From positions 60,579,768-60,643,767 of the forward strand of contig NC_012874.2 of the NCBI RefSeq assembly GCF_000003195.3: a DNA stretch of 64,000 nucleotides, written 5' to 3'. Under the pieces are notes generated by a model, which had not been told where the DNA came from, made no database searches, and worked only from the letters and a program-made list of their open reading frames with translations. Position numbers and translations under genes: made by a program. This DNA comes from Sorghum bicolor (Eukaryota > Streptophyta > Magnoliopsida > Poales > Poaceae). Below are positions 36,587-48,493 of this stretch, in pieces. How positions within the stretch are numbered: the first letter of the stretch is position 1; each line of letters begins with the position of its first letter.

Positions 36587-37735
36587 TGTTAGAAAATTAG
36601 GCATTTTCCATGTCATTTTAATCCAAAAAATAGCAAAAAGGTGATGATATATTTAATTATGAAGGTGAACATGAACAGCATGATTGCAGATATGATGAAA
36701 TCAACAATTGGATCATGATAATTCATCCAAGAATTATATAGCTTATCAGCAAGATCAAACATCATGTGGATAACATGGATATGGTAGTAGATAGCATGTA
36801 GACATGAAGACAACATATCATCAAACAAGTATCTAAACATGTGAGACATGACAAAGCTTATACTGGAAAGAACATATTAGGCATGATAAACGGATCATAG
36901 ATAGCACAAGAACATATAGAAGTAAGAAGATAAATCGGTTAAACCCTGTGGATGGTCCCATTCCAGAGCCTGTGTCCGGTCTCTATGTTGTCGAAGATGA
37001 CGACGCACCAGCACCGGGAAGAAGATGAGGCGACGATCACCACCGGGAAGAAGACGGTGGCGGACTCTCTCCGACAGTCGCGTACACACTCTTCCCAAAA
37101 ACTTAATTGCCGACCTCTCCGTGAAAGGATCCCTGACAGCAAGGGCTTCGGAGGCACTTGCCCTCTCGTTCTTGTGCGCGCAGAGAGCTATGAGATGGGG
37201 AAGGCCATCTTTGCTATGGAATTGTAGAGTCTGGTTGTGTTCGGGTTCAGAGAGGAAGGAGGAGACAGAGGATTATATCCTCGCATCCTAGGAAGGAAGA
37301 GCACCATCAATACATCTCACGCGGGAGGAGAATAGGCCATGGGAACTTTAAGAGACGGGTAAGTGAATAGATCAACTCACTTGCACATAATGCAGGAGAG
37401 TTGAAACTCTCTCCATTACGACGGGAGGTGAGTGGTAAAAATTTACCACGCTCGCCCACTGCCTGCATGCCTCGACTCACCTCGCCATGCCCATGCCCCA
37501 GCCCGGCCCGGCCCAACCTAGTCGGCCGGTGGTGACGATGGCAGCGCGTGCACGTGTGGCACGCATCTATTCCTTTCTCAACTTCTCAAGTTAAGTGGAA
37601 TAATTCTCAACCTATAAGTCAAGTCAACGTCCTTTGGAATTCCAATCCGGCACAAATAATATTGCTCACAATTACACACCAAAGAGTTATTGATTTATTA
37701 AATTTAAATGGGCCTAGCCCATAATAAATCCAACA
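36587..37735 (-). repeat. 3' LTR of the old Copia element
   Basis: 1,149 bp, bounded by tgttagaaaattaggcattt and gcccataataaatccaaca. It matches 44069-45139 with many substitutions and indels, so the insertion is not recent. Confidence 0.9.
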
Positions 37736-38369
37736 ATTCCCACCAAACTCTAGGTTTTGTAATGATGAAGTACCAGAAAAACAATTCTTTGATATACCAG
37801 TGTTTCGATGGAGACTATTAAGTTGAACATCCAAATAGAATAAGAGTTTCACTCACTTACAACTAAACAATGGACTAAGCCTTGAATTGATAGTTTTGTC
37901 TAAGGTGAGATTCACTCAAGTCCTTTTCTGATACTAGGCTTCAACAGGTATCCCCGCTGTTTGAAGCATATAAGTCACACTTCAGTGCCTTTCATAAGTA
38001 TTTAGGGATTATCCAAATGCCATAGACTGTAACCATGGAATATATTAAGATAAATATCATTCTGCCTTATAGAAGGAAAGTTATGCATCAGAGATAGGTT
38101 CATAGGAACTTTCCTCTAAATCTACTCATAGCTTGTTTCACCACTCTACTTCACGGGATTTCTGATCACATAGGGCAGGTTACCACTATAGTAGATTTTC
38201 ACATAGATCTCATACCCATCTCTCTTGATGCAGTTTCTATCACATTTTGTGATAGTCCCTTAGTAAATTGATCTGCTAGATTACGTGTGAACATAGTCCA
38301 CCGTTATAACTCTGGAGGTTTTTAACTTTATGAGAGATTTTAGTCTCCTTTTAACATGCCTTGTAGATT

Positions 38370-41300
38370 TCATATTATTTCTAGAACTATGTTAACCTTA
38401 GTAATCACAGTTTGGTTATCACAATTCATAGAGATAGCCGGTATTGGTTTTTCAACTACCGGTAAATCCAATAGGAACTCATGAAGCCACTCGGCCTCAG
38501 CCCCAGCAGTGTCCAATGCAGCGAGTTCTGCTTCCATTGTAGACTTCCTTAAGATAGTTTGCTTGCAAGACTTCCAGGAATCAGCGCCACATCTAAGCAA
38601 GAACACATATCCGCTTGTGACATAAAGCTCATCAGCATCAGAAATCCAGTTGGCATCACTGTAGCCTTCTAGCACTTTTGGGTGTCTAGTATAATGAATA
38701 CCATAACTCATAGTACCTTTTAGATAACACAACACTCTCTCAAGAGCACGCCAATGATCATCTCTTGATTTAGATACAAACATACTCAACTTGCATACAG
38801 CATAAGAGATGTCAGGCCTTGTTGCACTAGCAAGATACATGAGCGACCCAATGATCTAGGAGTATGTTAATTGATCTCTTCCTATTTTCTGATTTTTTCC
38901 TTAATAGCACACTAGGGTCATAAGGTGTGGGAGCAGGATCATAGTCACTAAACCCAAAGCGACTTAAAACCTTTTTCATATAGTGGGACTGTAACAAAGT
39001 TACCCCACCATTACCTTCTTTTATAAGCTTGATGTTGAGAATGACATCTACTTCTCTCAAATCTTTCATTTCAAAATTGCTCGATAGAAGTTTCTTCACT
39101 TCCTCAATCACTTTGAGATTTGATCCAAAGATGAGTATGTCATCAACATAAAGACACAACATTACAAAGTCACCCCCACCATACCGATAATACACTTGTG
39201 TCAGCTTCATTCACAGAGAAGCCGGTAGGTGTCAGAGTATTATCGACTTTTTCATGTCATTGCTTAGGTGCTTGTTTTAGGCATATAATGATTTTAGCAA
39301 CCTATACACCTTGTTCTCTTGACCATCTGTAATGAACCCTTTTGGCTGATCCATATAGATCTCTTCTTCTAACTCTTCGTTTAGAAAAGTTGTCTTAACA
39401 CCCATTTAATGAATGATAAGACCATAAGAGGCTGCCACTACAATCAAAGTTCGAGTTATAGTCAATCGAGCAACTGGTGAATAGGTTGAAAGCCCTAGTT
39501 TGGTTTTGGATAATTGATGAAACCCTAGTACTAACCTCTATACTAAGTGTGTGTAGACTTAATGAGGTTGGTACATGCCAAGTGATGAAGCAAGAGATGA
39601 TCATGGGGATGATGGTGATGACCACAAGATGATCAAGTGCTCAACTTGGAAAAGAAGAAAGAGAAAAACAAAACCCTATGGAGATCAAGGCAAAGGTATT
39701 GCTTAGGATTTTGGTTTTGGTGATCAAGACACCATAGAGGGTGTGATCACATTTAGGATAGATAGCCATACTATAAAGAGGGGAATTCTTTAGCTAAGCG
39801 GTTATCAAGTGCCACTAGGTGTCATTGTTCATGTGCATGCATTTAGAACCTAGTGAGCTAACTTAACTCCTTCGAAGAAAATGTTTGTGAAAATGCTAAC
39901 ACACGTGCACATGTTGGTTTACACTTTGTGGTGTTGGCACTCTATGAGAAGGAGGTGGAGTTTGAAGGGTAGAGAGAGGATGGGTTCCACGTTTCTTTTG
40001 AAGGGTAGAGAGAGGATGGATTCGCGCTTTTCAGAAAATGAAGTGCATATTTTTTTGCGCCGGTGGGAATTTTGGAGAAGTCACGGGAGTGTTCCTCGTA
40101 GAGAAACACTCACCGGACGCTGGCCTTTGAGGCACCAGACGCTGTGGCTGAGCGTCCGGTGTGCTGTGGTGCTAGGGTTAAGCACCGGACGGTGAACACC
40201 GGACGCTGGGGAGCTCCTATTCATGAGTCCGGTGCTATCTGACTTCGGTCGGAGTGTTTGACTGGAAGCACCGGACGCTGAGAGAGAGTCCGGTGGTTAG
40301 CGTCCGGTGTGCGGGCGTTTTGCGACCCTCTCTGCGCATGGGTCCGGTGAGCACCGGACGCTACCGGTGCTTAGCGTCCGGTGACCCGTAGGTTTGCGGA
40401 ACTCTCTGCGCATGAGTCCGGTGTGCACCAGACGCGTCCGGTGCTAACTTGCTCAGCGTCTGGTGCACTACAGGTGACTGTTAGACTCTGACACACGGCT
40501 GACGTTGGAGCACCGGACGTAGGTGTTGAGCGTCCGGTGCCCCTTGAAGAGCGTTCGGTGACCCCGAGTTAGACCCAGTAAGAGAGCCAACGGCTCTATT
40601 TGTTTGAGGGGTCTATAAATAGTTGTTGGCCGGCTTAGGGCTCACCCTCTTGGCATTCTAGCATACTTGACATACTTGTGAGCCTAAGCAAACACATCTC
40701 ACTCATCTCCTTCATAGATTATACATCTTTGTGAGATTGGGAGTGATTCCAAGTGCATTTGCTTGAGTGATTGCATCTAGTGGCACATGGGGATCGTTCT
40801 AACTGCGGTTTTCTTGTTACTCTTGGTGGTTGCCGCCACCTAGACGGCTTGGAGCAGCGGAAGAGCTTTGGCACGAGTTGGTGATTGTTCGTGGCCATCT
40901 CTCGGTGATTGTTAGGGGTCTTGTACCTTCCCTGGCGGAGAGCCGAAAGGTAACTCTAGTAAAGTGCTCGTGTCATTGAGCTACCTCACTTGTGGGTAGG
41001 TTCTTGTAGTGTCCTAGTGAGGATGAGGTTCGTGCTACACCTCTTAGCCACCGAACCACCAAGTGTTGGTCGACACAACGGGGACGTAGCGTGCCGGCAA
41101 GCACGTGAACCTCGGGAGAAAAAAATGGTGTCTCAATTGTGTTTGATTGACATTCTCCCGGTGCTTGATTGTATATATTGGTGATTGGTTCATCCCCTAC
41201 ACGGCGGTATAAATATCTCATCCTATCTTTACTTACCGCAAACTAGTGTAATTAGTTTGGTTGCTTACTTTGCCTTGTGTAGCTTAGTTCTCTAGTGTAG

Positions 41301-44040
41301 CTTGTAGAGACTTAGCTCTTGTGTGCATAGTGATCTTAGCAACTAGAATTGTTGGGTAGGTGGCTTGCAAACACCCCTTTAGAGCTAGAGCAAAAAGCTT
41401 CGCTTTGTTATTTACTAACTTCTTGCTCTAGTGAGTTTGTAGAAGTTTTAAATAGGCTATTCACCCCCCTCTAGCCATATTAGGACCTTTCATAGGTGTC
41501 AAAGAAATCTCCACCCTCCTTTTGGGTATATCCTTTGGCCACAAACCATGCCTTGTACCTCTCAATTGAACCATTAGGCCTAAGCTTTTTCTTGAATATC
41601 CATTTGCAACATATAGGTTGACAACCATAAGGACGGTCAACGACCACCCAAGTTCTATTAGACATGATTGAATCCATCTCACTCCTTACTGTTTCCTTCC
41701 ACAAGTCAGCATCAGGAGAAGAATATGTCTCTCTAATGGTAATTGGTGTGTCTTCCAAAAGGTACACTATAAAGTCAGCACCAAAAGATTTTGCAACCCC
41801 CTGTCTATTGCTCTTTCAAGTGACTATAGTGTCATCCTCCTCAGGAATATGCTCATGAGAATCCTCGGCATGATCTATTGAAATAGAAGGTTCATGCTCA
41901 TGGGAATTATAGTCTCATGACTTGTTTCACTAGGTGTGCTCTTCATAGGAAACTAATTTTCAAAGAATGTAGCATCTCTGGATTCCACGATAGTACCAAC
42001 ATACATGTCAGGAACATCAGAGTTTATAATTAAGAACCTATATCCAATGTTGTGAAAGCATAACCAAGGAATGCACAATCAACAATTTTAGGCCCAAGTT
42101 TATGCTTTTGTTTCACTCGCATATTAACCTTAGCCAAGCAACCCCAAGTGCGCAAATATAAGACATGACATGCTGTCAGTATCGCCTCACCCCACTATTC
42201 CTTGGATAATCCTGCTGTTCTCAACATGGCATTCACCAACTCTATTAGAGTGCGGTTTTTCCTTTCATCAATCCCATTAGATTATGAAAAGAATGGTGGT
42301 ATCCTCTCATGAACAATGTCATGTTCCACACAGAACTCATCGAAATCATTAGATAAATATTATCTACCTCGATCGGACCTTAGCAGTTTTATTTTCCTCT
42401 CAAGTTAATTCTCAACTTCAGCTTTATAGGCCTTAAAATAATAAAATGCTTCATCTTTTGTTTTTAAGAGATACACATAGCAAAATTGAGTAGAATCATC
42501 TATAAATGTCAAGAAGTATCTTTTACCGCCTTTAGTCAAAATTCCATTCATTTCGCAAAAATCAGAATGAACATGTTGTAGAGGTGCCAAATTCCTCGCC
42601 TCGGCAAACTTGTGAGAATTGTGGGGTTGTTTTGATTCAACATATAGCACTTAGACTTTTTGACTAAGTTAAATTTTGGAATTAAATTTAGATTTACTAA
42701 CCGCATAAGACAGCCAAAACTAGCATGATAGAAATATGAATACCATAAATCTGACTCATCAACAATATTGATAGAATTCACCATTTTATTATACACATCA
42801 TACAGTGATAAGTGGAACAACCCTCCGCAATCATATCCTTTACCAACAAAGGATCCACGTTTCGACGCAACATATTTATTAGACTCTAGAACAACTTTGT
42901 AGCCATCTCAACATAGCATAGAAGCACTAACAAGATTTTTCTTGATGGAGGGTACATGTTGCATGCTCTTCAATGGCATCATCTTTCCTCGAAGTAAACT
43001 TTAGGTACCCACACCAAGAACATAAGCACGCGCCCCATTGCCCATCAACAAGGCGCCAGACCTCCTGACCTGGTAGGTAGCAAACAAAGAAACATCAACA
43101 CACACATGTATATTTGCATTACTATCCATCCATTGCTCAAGTGAATTACAAATAGAAAGAACAAATGGTAAAGAATTACTATACCCAGAGGTTCTTGTAC
43201 TAGTCTCAGTAGTCACAATATAAGCTGATTTCTTCTCCTACTTAAACTTGTGATCAAGGACCTCACTTGCCCAGTGATCCTCATTGCCACAAACAAAGCA
43301 TCCTCCTTTCTTCTTGTTATTGTTGTTCTTTTTCTTAAATTGTGTAGTCTAATTGGGATTAGGGGTGTTCTCTTACTTGTTCTGGTTCTTCTTCTTGTTA
43401 AACTTGTGGAATCCAGAGTTTCTCTTCTACACAACATTAGCGCTAGAAGTTTCAACACCTTTTCTATTGTCTTTTGCTCTCGCCCTCTCCTCAACATCAA
43501 GAGTACCGATGAGCTCTTCCACATTGAACTCTTGTCTCTTATGTTTGAGAGAGGTAGCAAAGTCCTTCCAATAAGGTGGTAACTTGGCGATTATACCACC
43601 AGCCACAAACTTGTCAGGTAAGACACATGGAAAAAGCTCAAGCTCCTTAGCTAGTGCCTGAATCTCATGAGCCTATTCTACTACGGATCGGTTCTCAACC
43701 ATCTTGTAGTCATACAGCTGCTCTATGAGATACAGCTTGCTACCAGCATCCGTTACTCTAAACTTTCCCACAAGTGCATCCTATAGATCTTTGCCTGTAA
43801 GATGGGTGATGTAGCTTTTCTAAAATTTTGGATCAAGAGCGCCAATAAATGCACCTCTAAAGAGGTTATCAGAAACCTTAAACTTAGTTTCATCCTCAGG
43901 AGATAAGTTTGCAGGCTTGCCCTCTGCAGCATGGTAGCAACTCATCGCAGTAAGCCACAACTCCATCTTAGCACACCAAATCAAGAAGTTTTCCCTAGTA
44001 AAAGGTTCAGGCCTCAATGCAGCAGTAAAACCTCTAACAG
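38370..44040 (-). pseudogene. Copia gag-pol polyprotein, broken and split
   Basis: Right to left: gag with FTAALRPEPFTRENFLIWCAK (44000-43930 region); a zinc knuckle GGCFVCGNEDHWASEV near 43275-43320 in which the last Cys is Val; protease WMDSNANIHVCVDVSLFATY near 43100-43180, with Asn in place of Gly of the catalytic DSGA; a GAG-pre-integrase part; integrase HSDFCEMNG and YFLTFIDDSTQFCY (42650-42405); reverse transcriptase start KWIFKKKLRPNGSIERYKAW (41767-41498), then the solo LTR, then ARLTITRTLIVVAASYG and VYRLLKSLY, the catalytic YVDDILIFGSN near 39150, and RNase H with STMEAELAALDTAGAEAEWL (to 38370). Multiple stops and frameshifts make it inactive. Confidence 0.88.
39487..41492. mobile_element. 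Solo LTR inserted in the Copia pol gene
   Basis: 2,006 bp with ends tgaaagccctag and ggacctttca (TG...CA, with TGAAAG/CTTTCA inverted ends). The target duplication taggt is exact at 39482-39486 and 41493-41497. Removing it rejoins the Copia reading from FFDTY to SPVARLTITR. No internal retroelement genes are present, so it is a solo LTR left by recombination. A 450-bp part (40090-40560) is packed with caccggacgc/gcgtccggtg motifs. Confidence 0.9.
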
Positions 44041-44068
44041 AAAATAGCCTAAAATTAGGTTTTTGGAT

Positions 44069-45139
44069 TGTTTGAAAATTAGGCATTTTCTATGTCATTT
44101 TAATTCCAAAAAATAGCAAAAAGGTGATGACATATTTAATTATGAAGGTGAACATGAACAACATGATTGCAGATATGATGAAATCAACAATTGGATCATG
44201 ATAATTCATCCAAGAATTATATAGCTTATCAGCAAGATCAAACATCATGTGGATAACATGGATATGATAGATAGCATGTAGACATGAAGACAACATATCA
44301 TCAAACAAGTATCTAAACATGTGACACATGACAAAGCTTACCGGAAAGAACATTAACACAAAACATGATAAACATGTTATAGATAGCGACAAGAACATAT
44401 AGAAGTAAGAAGATAAATCGGTTATACCAATGGATAGTCACATTCCAGAGCCTTGTCTAGTCTCCATATTGTTGAAGATGACAATGCACCAGCACCGGGA
44501 AGAAGACGAGGCAATGATCACCACCGAGAAGACGACAGTGGCGGAGGCTCTAGGGCAGTCACGTACATACGCTCCCCCAAAAACCTAATTGCTTACCTTC
44601 CCGTGCAAGGATCCCTGATGGCAAGGCTTCAGAGTCACCTGTCCTCTCGTTCCTGTGCGTGTAGAGAGCTACGAGATGGGGAATGCCATCTTTGCTATGG
44701 AATTGTATTGTCTGGTTGTGTTTGGGGTTCAGAGAGGAATGAGGAGATAGAGGATTATACCCTCGCGTCCCGGGAAGGAAGAGACACCAGCAGACGTCTC
44801 ACGTGGGGAGAAGAGGCCGCAGGAATTTCAGGAGACGGGTAAGCGAAGAGATCAGCTCAGTTGCACATAATGTGTATACCACGGGAGGTGAGTGTTGCCT
44901 TGCCTCGCCTCGCCATGCCCACAGCCTGGTCAGCGATGATGGCAGCAGCACGCACGCGCGTGTGGCATGCATCTATTCCTTTCTCAACTCTCCAGTTAAG
45001 TGAAATAATCTCAATCTATAAGTCAAGTCAACGTCCTTTGGAATTTCAGTCCAGCACAAATAATATTCCTCACAACTACACACCAAAGAGTTGTTGATTT
45101 ATTAAATTTAAATGGGCCTAGCCCATAATAAATCTAACG
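44069..45139 (-). repeat. 5' LTR of the old Copia element
   Basis: 1,071 bp from tgtttgaaaattaggcattt to gcccataataaatctaacg. The final base is changed from the expected ca. It is paired with 36587-37735. Confidence 0.9.
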
Positions 45140-45343
45140 GTTTGTATTTTCAACATCTCAGGACTCAAGGAGAAGAAACAATAAATCCTGCTTTAAATAA
45201 AGAAAAAGGATAGACCAGATGTCCATAAAATCACCTGCAATACCTATGAAAGATCTTGATGACCTCTTTTGTAGAGCTCTTCGGTTTGTTTTAAGAAAAA
45301 CAAGATCCACCCTAGGAGGACGAACCAGGTGGTTTTTCATTTA

Positions 45344-46267
45344 GAAAAAGTCTACATAATCCTCCAAACTATATAAGGTGAAACTTCATCCCCAAACTAT
45401 AAAACCGGATATTCTACCCCCTAAACTTTTAAAACCGGTCAAATAACTCCCTCGAGTGGTTTTAGAGAGTGGTTTTGTCTTTTTCTTTTTTATTTATTTT
45501 TGCTGAAATCATGGAAAATCAAAAAATAAAAAATTCAATTTTGTTGGACTCTCGATGAGTAGATCTACATAGTAAATATATAATATGGTATACTTTAGTA
45601 CAAAGTTTTTGTTATAGCTTTAAATCTATGTCTTTCTGTAAGTAATTTGAATAATTCATATATGTAGTTCCTATGGTCCAATTGTGGTACAATTTTTATG
45701 GTGTGCTCAATATTTTATGCTTGAACTATGGTAAAAATTCCATACTCATTGGATCACGTATAACTTAGTTATAGATAAAGCATAGATTTAACAAGAATAA
45801 AGCTAAATAAATCTATAATTAAGTTATACGTGATTCAATGGGTACAAAACTTTTACCATAGTTCAAGCATACAATAATGAGCCCACCATAAAAATTTTAC
45901 CACAATTGAACTATAGGAACTACATATATGAATTATTCTTATTAATTATAGAAAAACATAGATTTAAAGCTACAACAAAAACTTCGTACTAATATATACC
46001 CTATTATATATTCATTATGTAGATCTACTCATCAGAAGTCCAACAAAAATTGAATTTTTCATTTTATGATTTTTCTGTGATTTATTATGATTTTTCAAAG
46101 ATTCAACGGGAACAAATAAAAAAATATAAACACAAAACCACCCACTAAAACCACTCTAGGGGTTTATTTGACCGGTTTTGAAAGTTCTGGGTAGAATATC
46201 TAGTTTTATAGTTTGGAGATGAAGTATTCCACTCTAGATAGTTTAGGGGGTTATGTAAACTTTCTCC
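45344..46267. mobile_element. Mutator-like foldback element (MULE-type MITE)
   Basis: The ends gaaaaagtctacataatcct and (reverse complement) ggagaaagtttacataaccc begin very long inverted arms of about 400 bp each; for example aaaccactcta ... tttgaccggtttt on the right mirrors aaaccggtcaaata on the left, and the arms continue to about 45730 and 45880. The direct repeat tttttcattta is present at 45333-45343 and 46268-46278, fitting the 8-11 bp duplication of Mutator-like elements. It has no coding capacity. Confidence 0.8.
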
Positions 46268-46280
46268 TTTTTCATTTAGA

Positions 46281-47327
46281 AGAGGAATAGACACTCAAAT
46301 TCAGGATCTGAATCTGGATGGGGTTGGATGAACAATTGCTGAATGATGAATCTAGAGGATTGCTCAACGATGTCCCTACCAATATCTGACATACAAATTT
46401 TGAAACTATGTACCATTTGGGTGCACTTACACAACGCTACACACCTTTGCAAGCGCCCACACTAATTACGCCACAACAGTGGCAAACACACGATTTGCAA
46501 TTAAGTGCATAGTAGAGACATCAAACCATATACTTAAAGGACAATCAGTTTTCATCTCACTTGACTGCTACAAAGAACAACAATTTTAAGAGACGTGTGC
46601 CCTTTTAACATAGGCCGTCAAAAAGTATCATTTTGTATCCTGAAATGCCTAGTGATTTTTCATTGTCAATCGTAAATTACAATCCAAAAAACAACCGTCT
46701 TTGCAAATGGATCTTAAAAAACGGGTGTCTTAAAAAGGCCACCTTTGAAAATTGCCATTAACCACAGAAGAGCTTTTAAGTAACGCCTGTATCTATAAAT
46801 AGTTGTGAAAAAAAATCATAGCTTTTGCATATAAAATTAAATGAAGCCAACCTTTATATCAAAACTGTAGAGCTTACCGAGATCTACATCTTTATAGTTC
46901 ATAAGTTTTTATTTGAAAATATTTAGCATCAAAATATAGGTTCAAGTTCTTAGACTTTGAAATTCTAAGTTTAAACTTTTTGAACAACCGTACATCGAAG
47001 ATTGACATGATCTAAACCACAGTTGTAGTTTTCAATGTGGTCTACAAATATGTGCATAAGTTCTAAGGTGTTAAAATTTAACTTTTACAATTTTCAAACA
47101 ACTTTGGATATTGACATGGTCAATACAAAAATAATATTGGTCGACATGATCTATAACTTTATAGTTAACAAGTTTTTATTTATAATTGTTTATAGTCACA
47201 GATATTTATTTAAAATTATTAGATTTTTAAATTTTCAACAATCTCATACGGAGAATCGTCCTATACATACTAACATTGTAGGGTTCTACAAGATAAAAAA
47301 AAACCTTTATAGTTGAAGCTTTGATCG
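46281..47327. other. Intergenic AT-rich DNA
   Basis: No gene. 46800-47300 has repeated phrases like gagatctacatctttatagttcataagttttt, as in non-coding CACTA interiors, but I see no CACTA ends. Confidence 0.4.
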
Positions 47328-48490
47328 TCAATAAGCAACGTTGGAGCAAGGCTCGAGTGATGCATAGTCCAAAAGACATACGTTTGTAAGCATAAGTCTC
47401 ATAGGGACATAGGTCAGAGTAGTCTTGTTTTGATGGTCTGGATGGATTGGAATTTGATGATACCTGAAGTATCCATCAAGGAAACAGAATAAGAAATGAT
47501 TGGCCAACCGCTCCAACATCTCATTGATGAACGGTAGGGGGAAATGATCCTTCTTGTTTGCCTTATTAAGCCTCCTATAATTTATGCACATTCTCCATCC
47601 AGTATGGTTCATTGTGGAATCAACTTGTTCTTATCATTTTGAACTACTCACTCACTATTAGGAACCAGATAGATTATTCCAGCATGTAAGAGCTTCGAGA
47701 CTTCCTTCTTTATGACCTTTCGCATTGCATTATTAAGTCTTCGTTAGGGTTCTCTAAGGAGTTGAGATGGGATCATTGGGGATGCAATGAGTGCAAAGTG
47801 TAGGACTAATCCCCATTAAGTCTTGGAGTGAGTAGCCAAGCATAGACTGATGCTTTTTCCTAAAATAGTGATCAGCTTGATGGCTTCTGCCTCAGAGAGC
47901 TTGTCACTTATGATCACGAGAGTTTTGGGATCACTGTTGAGAAAGGCATACTTAAGGCTAGATAGAAGAGGCTTTAACTCGACCAGAGGTCAAGGTGGTT
48001 CTTTGGATTTGTGAGCTTCGAGATGAAAATTTGTAATAGCATTGGCCAACCATGTGAGTGGGATAGTGAACTTATTCCTCCCAATTTGGGCATCTAGGTG
48101 ACCTTTGGTGGCTCTATTGGGTAAGAGTTTGGGTAGGGTTGTCCTATAAGAAGATTGGCATGAGAAATCTCAAAGATATAAGAATCTAGGAGGAATTTCT
48201 ACACATTTGATGGAGGTAAGGTCATTTTTGCAATCCCATGACTTCCAAGGAAGTTTAGTGTCTTTTAAAAGTTTGTCAAATGGGCTTAATGTCTTGTATG
48301 GAGATCTCTAAGAAAATATATTTTGACATTATATTTACCCCAACTAAGGGATCATAGAAAGCTTCTACACCAACCCCTTATACTTGGTAGGGAAACCTTT
48401 TAGACAGTTCTTGATTTGGAGGACGGTTGTGGAAGCTTCAGCCTCCATAGACCACTCGTGGCTCATTATCTATGAGTTCCTTTAGATGGT
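47328..48490 (-). pseudogene. Ty3/Gypsy pol remnant (protease to reverse transcriptase)
   Basis: Minus-strand pieces: HLKELIDNEPRV near 48490; EAFYDPLVGVN-type protease-region text near 48360; then, with many stops, the reverse transcriptase WRMCINYRRLNKANKKDHFP and LPFINEMLERLANHFLFCFL, then DGYFRYHQIPIHPDHQNKTT (47590-47440). The family has FIDEML and YRKLNKATKKDHFPLPF here, so identity is clear. The gene is shifted and truncated and it stops before the catalytic YxDD. Confidence 0.75.
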
Positions 48491-48493
48491 GTA

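Larger units (their letters stand above)
36587..45139 (-). mobile_element. Copia LTR retrotransposon, old copy, with a nested solo LTR
   Basis: Two LTRs (36587-37735 and 44069-45139) flank a minus-strand gag-pol. The target duplication gtttg is exact at 36582-36586 and 45140-45144, so both edges are secure. Gene order on the minus strand (gag, protease, integrase, reverse transcriptase, RNase H) is that of Ty1/Copia. A solo LTR from another family (39487-41492) sits in the reverse transcriptase. Gag starts only about 30 bp after the 5' LTR and no Met-tRNA primer-binding site is visible there, suggesting a leader deletion. Confidence 0.93.
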
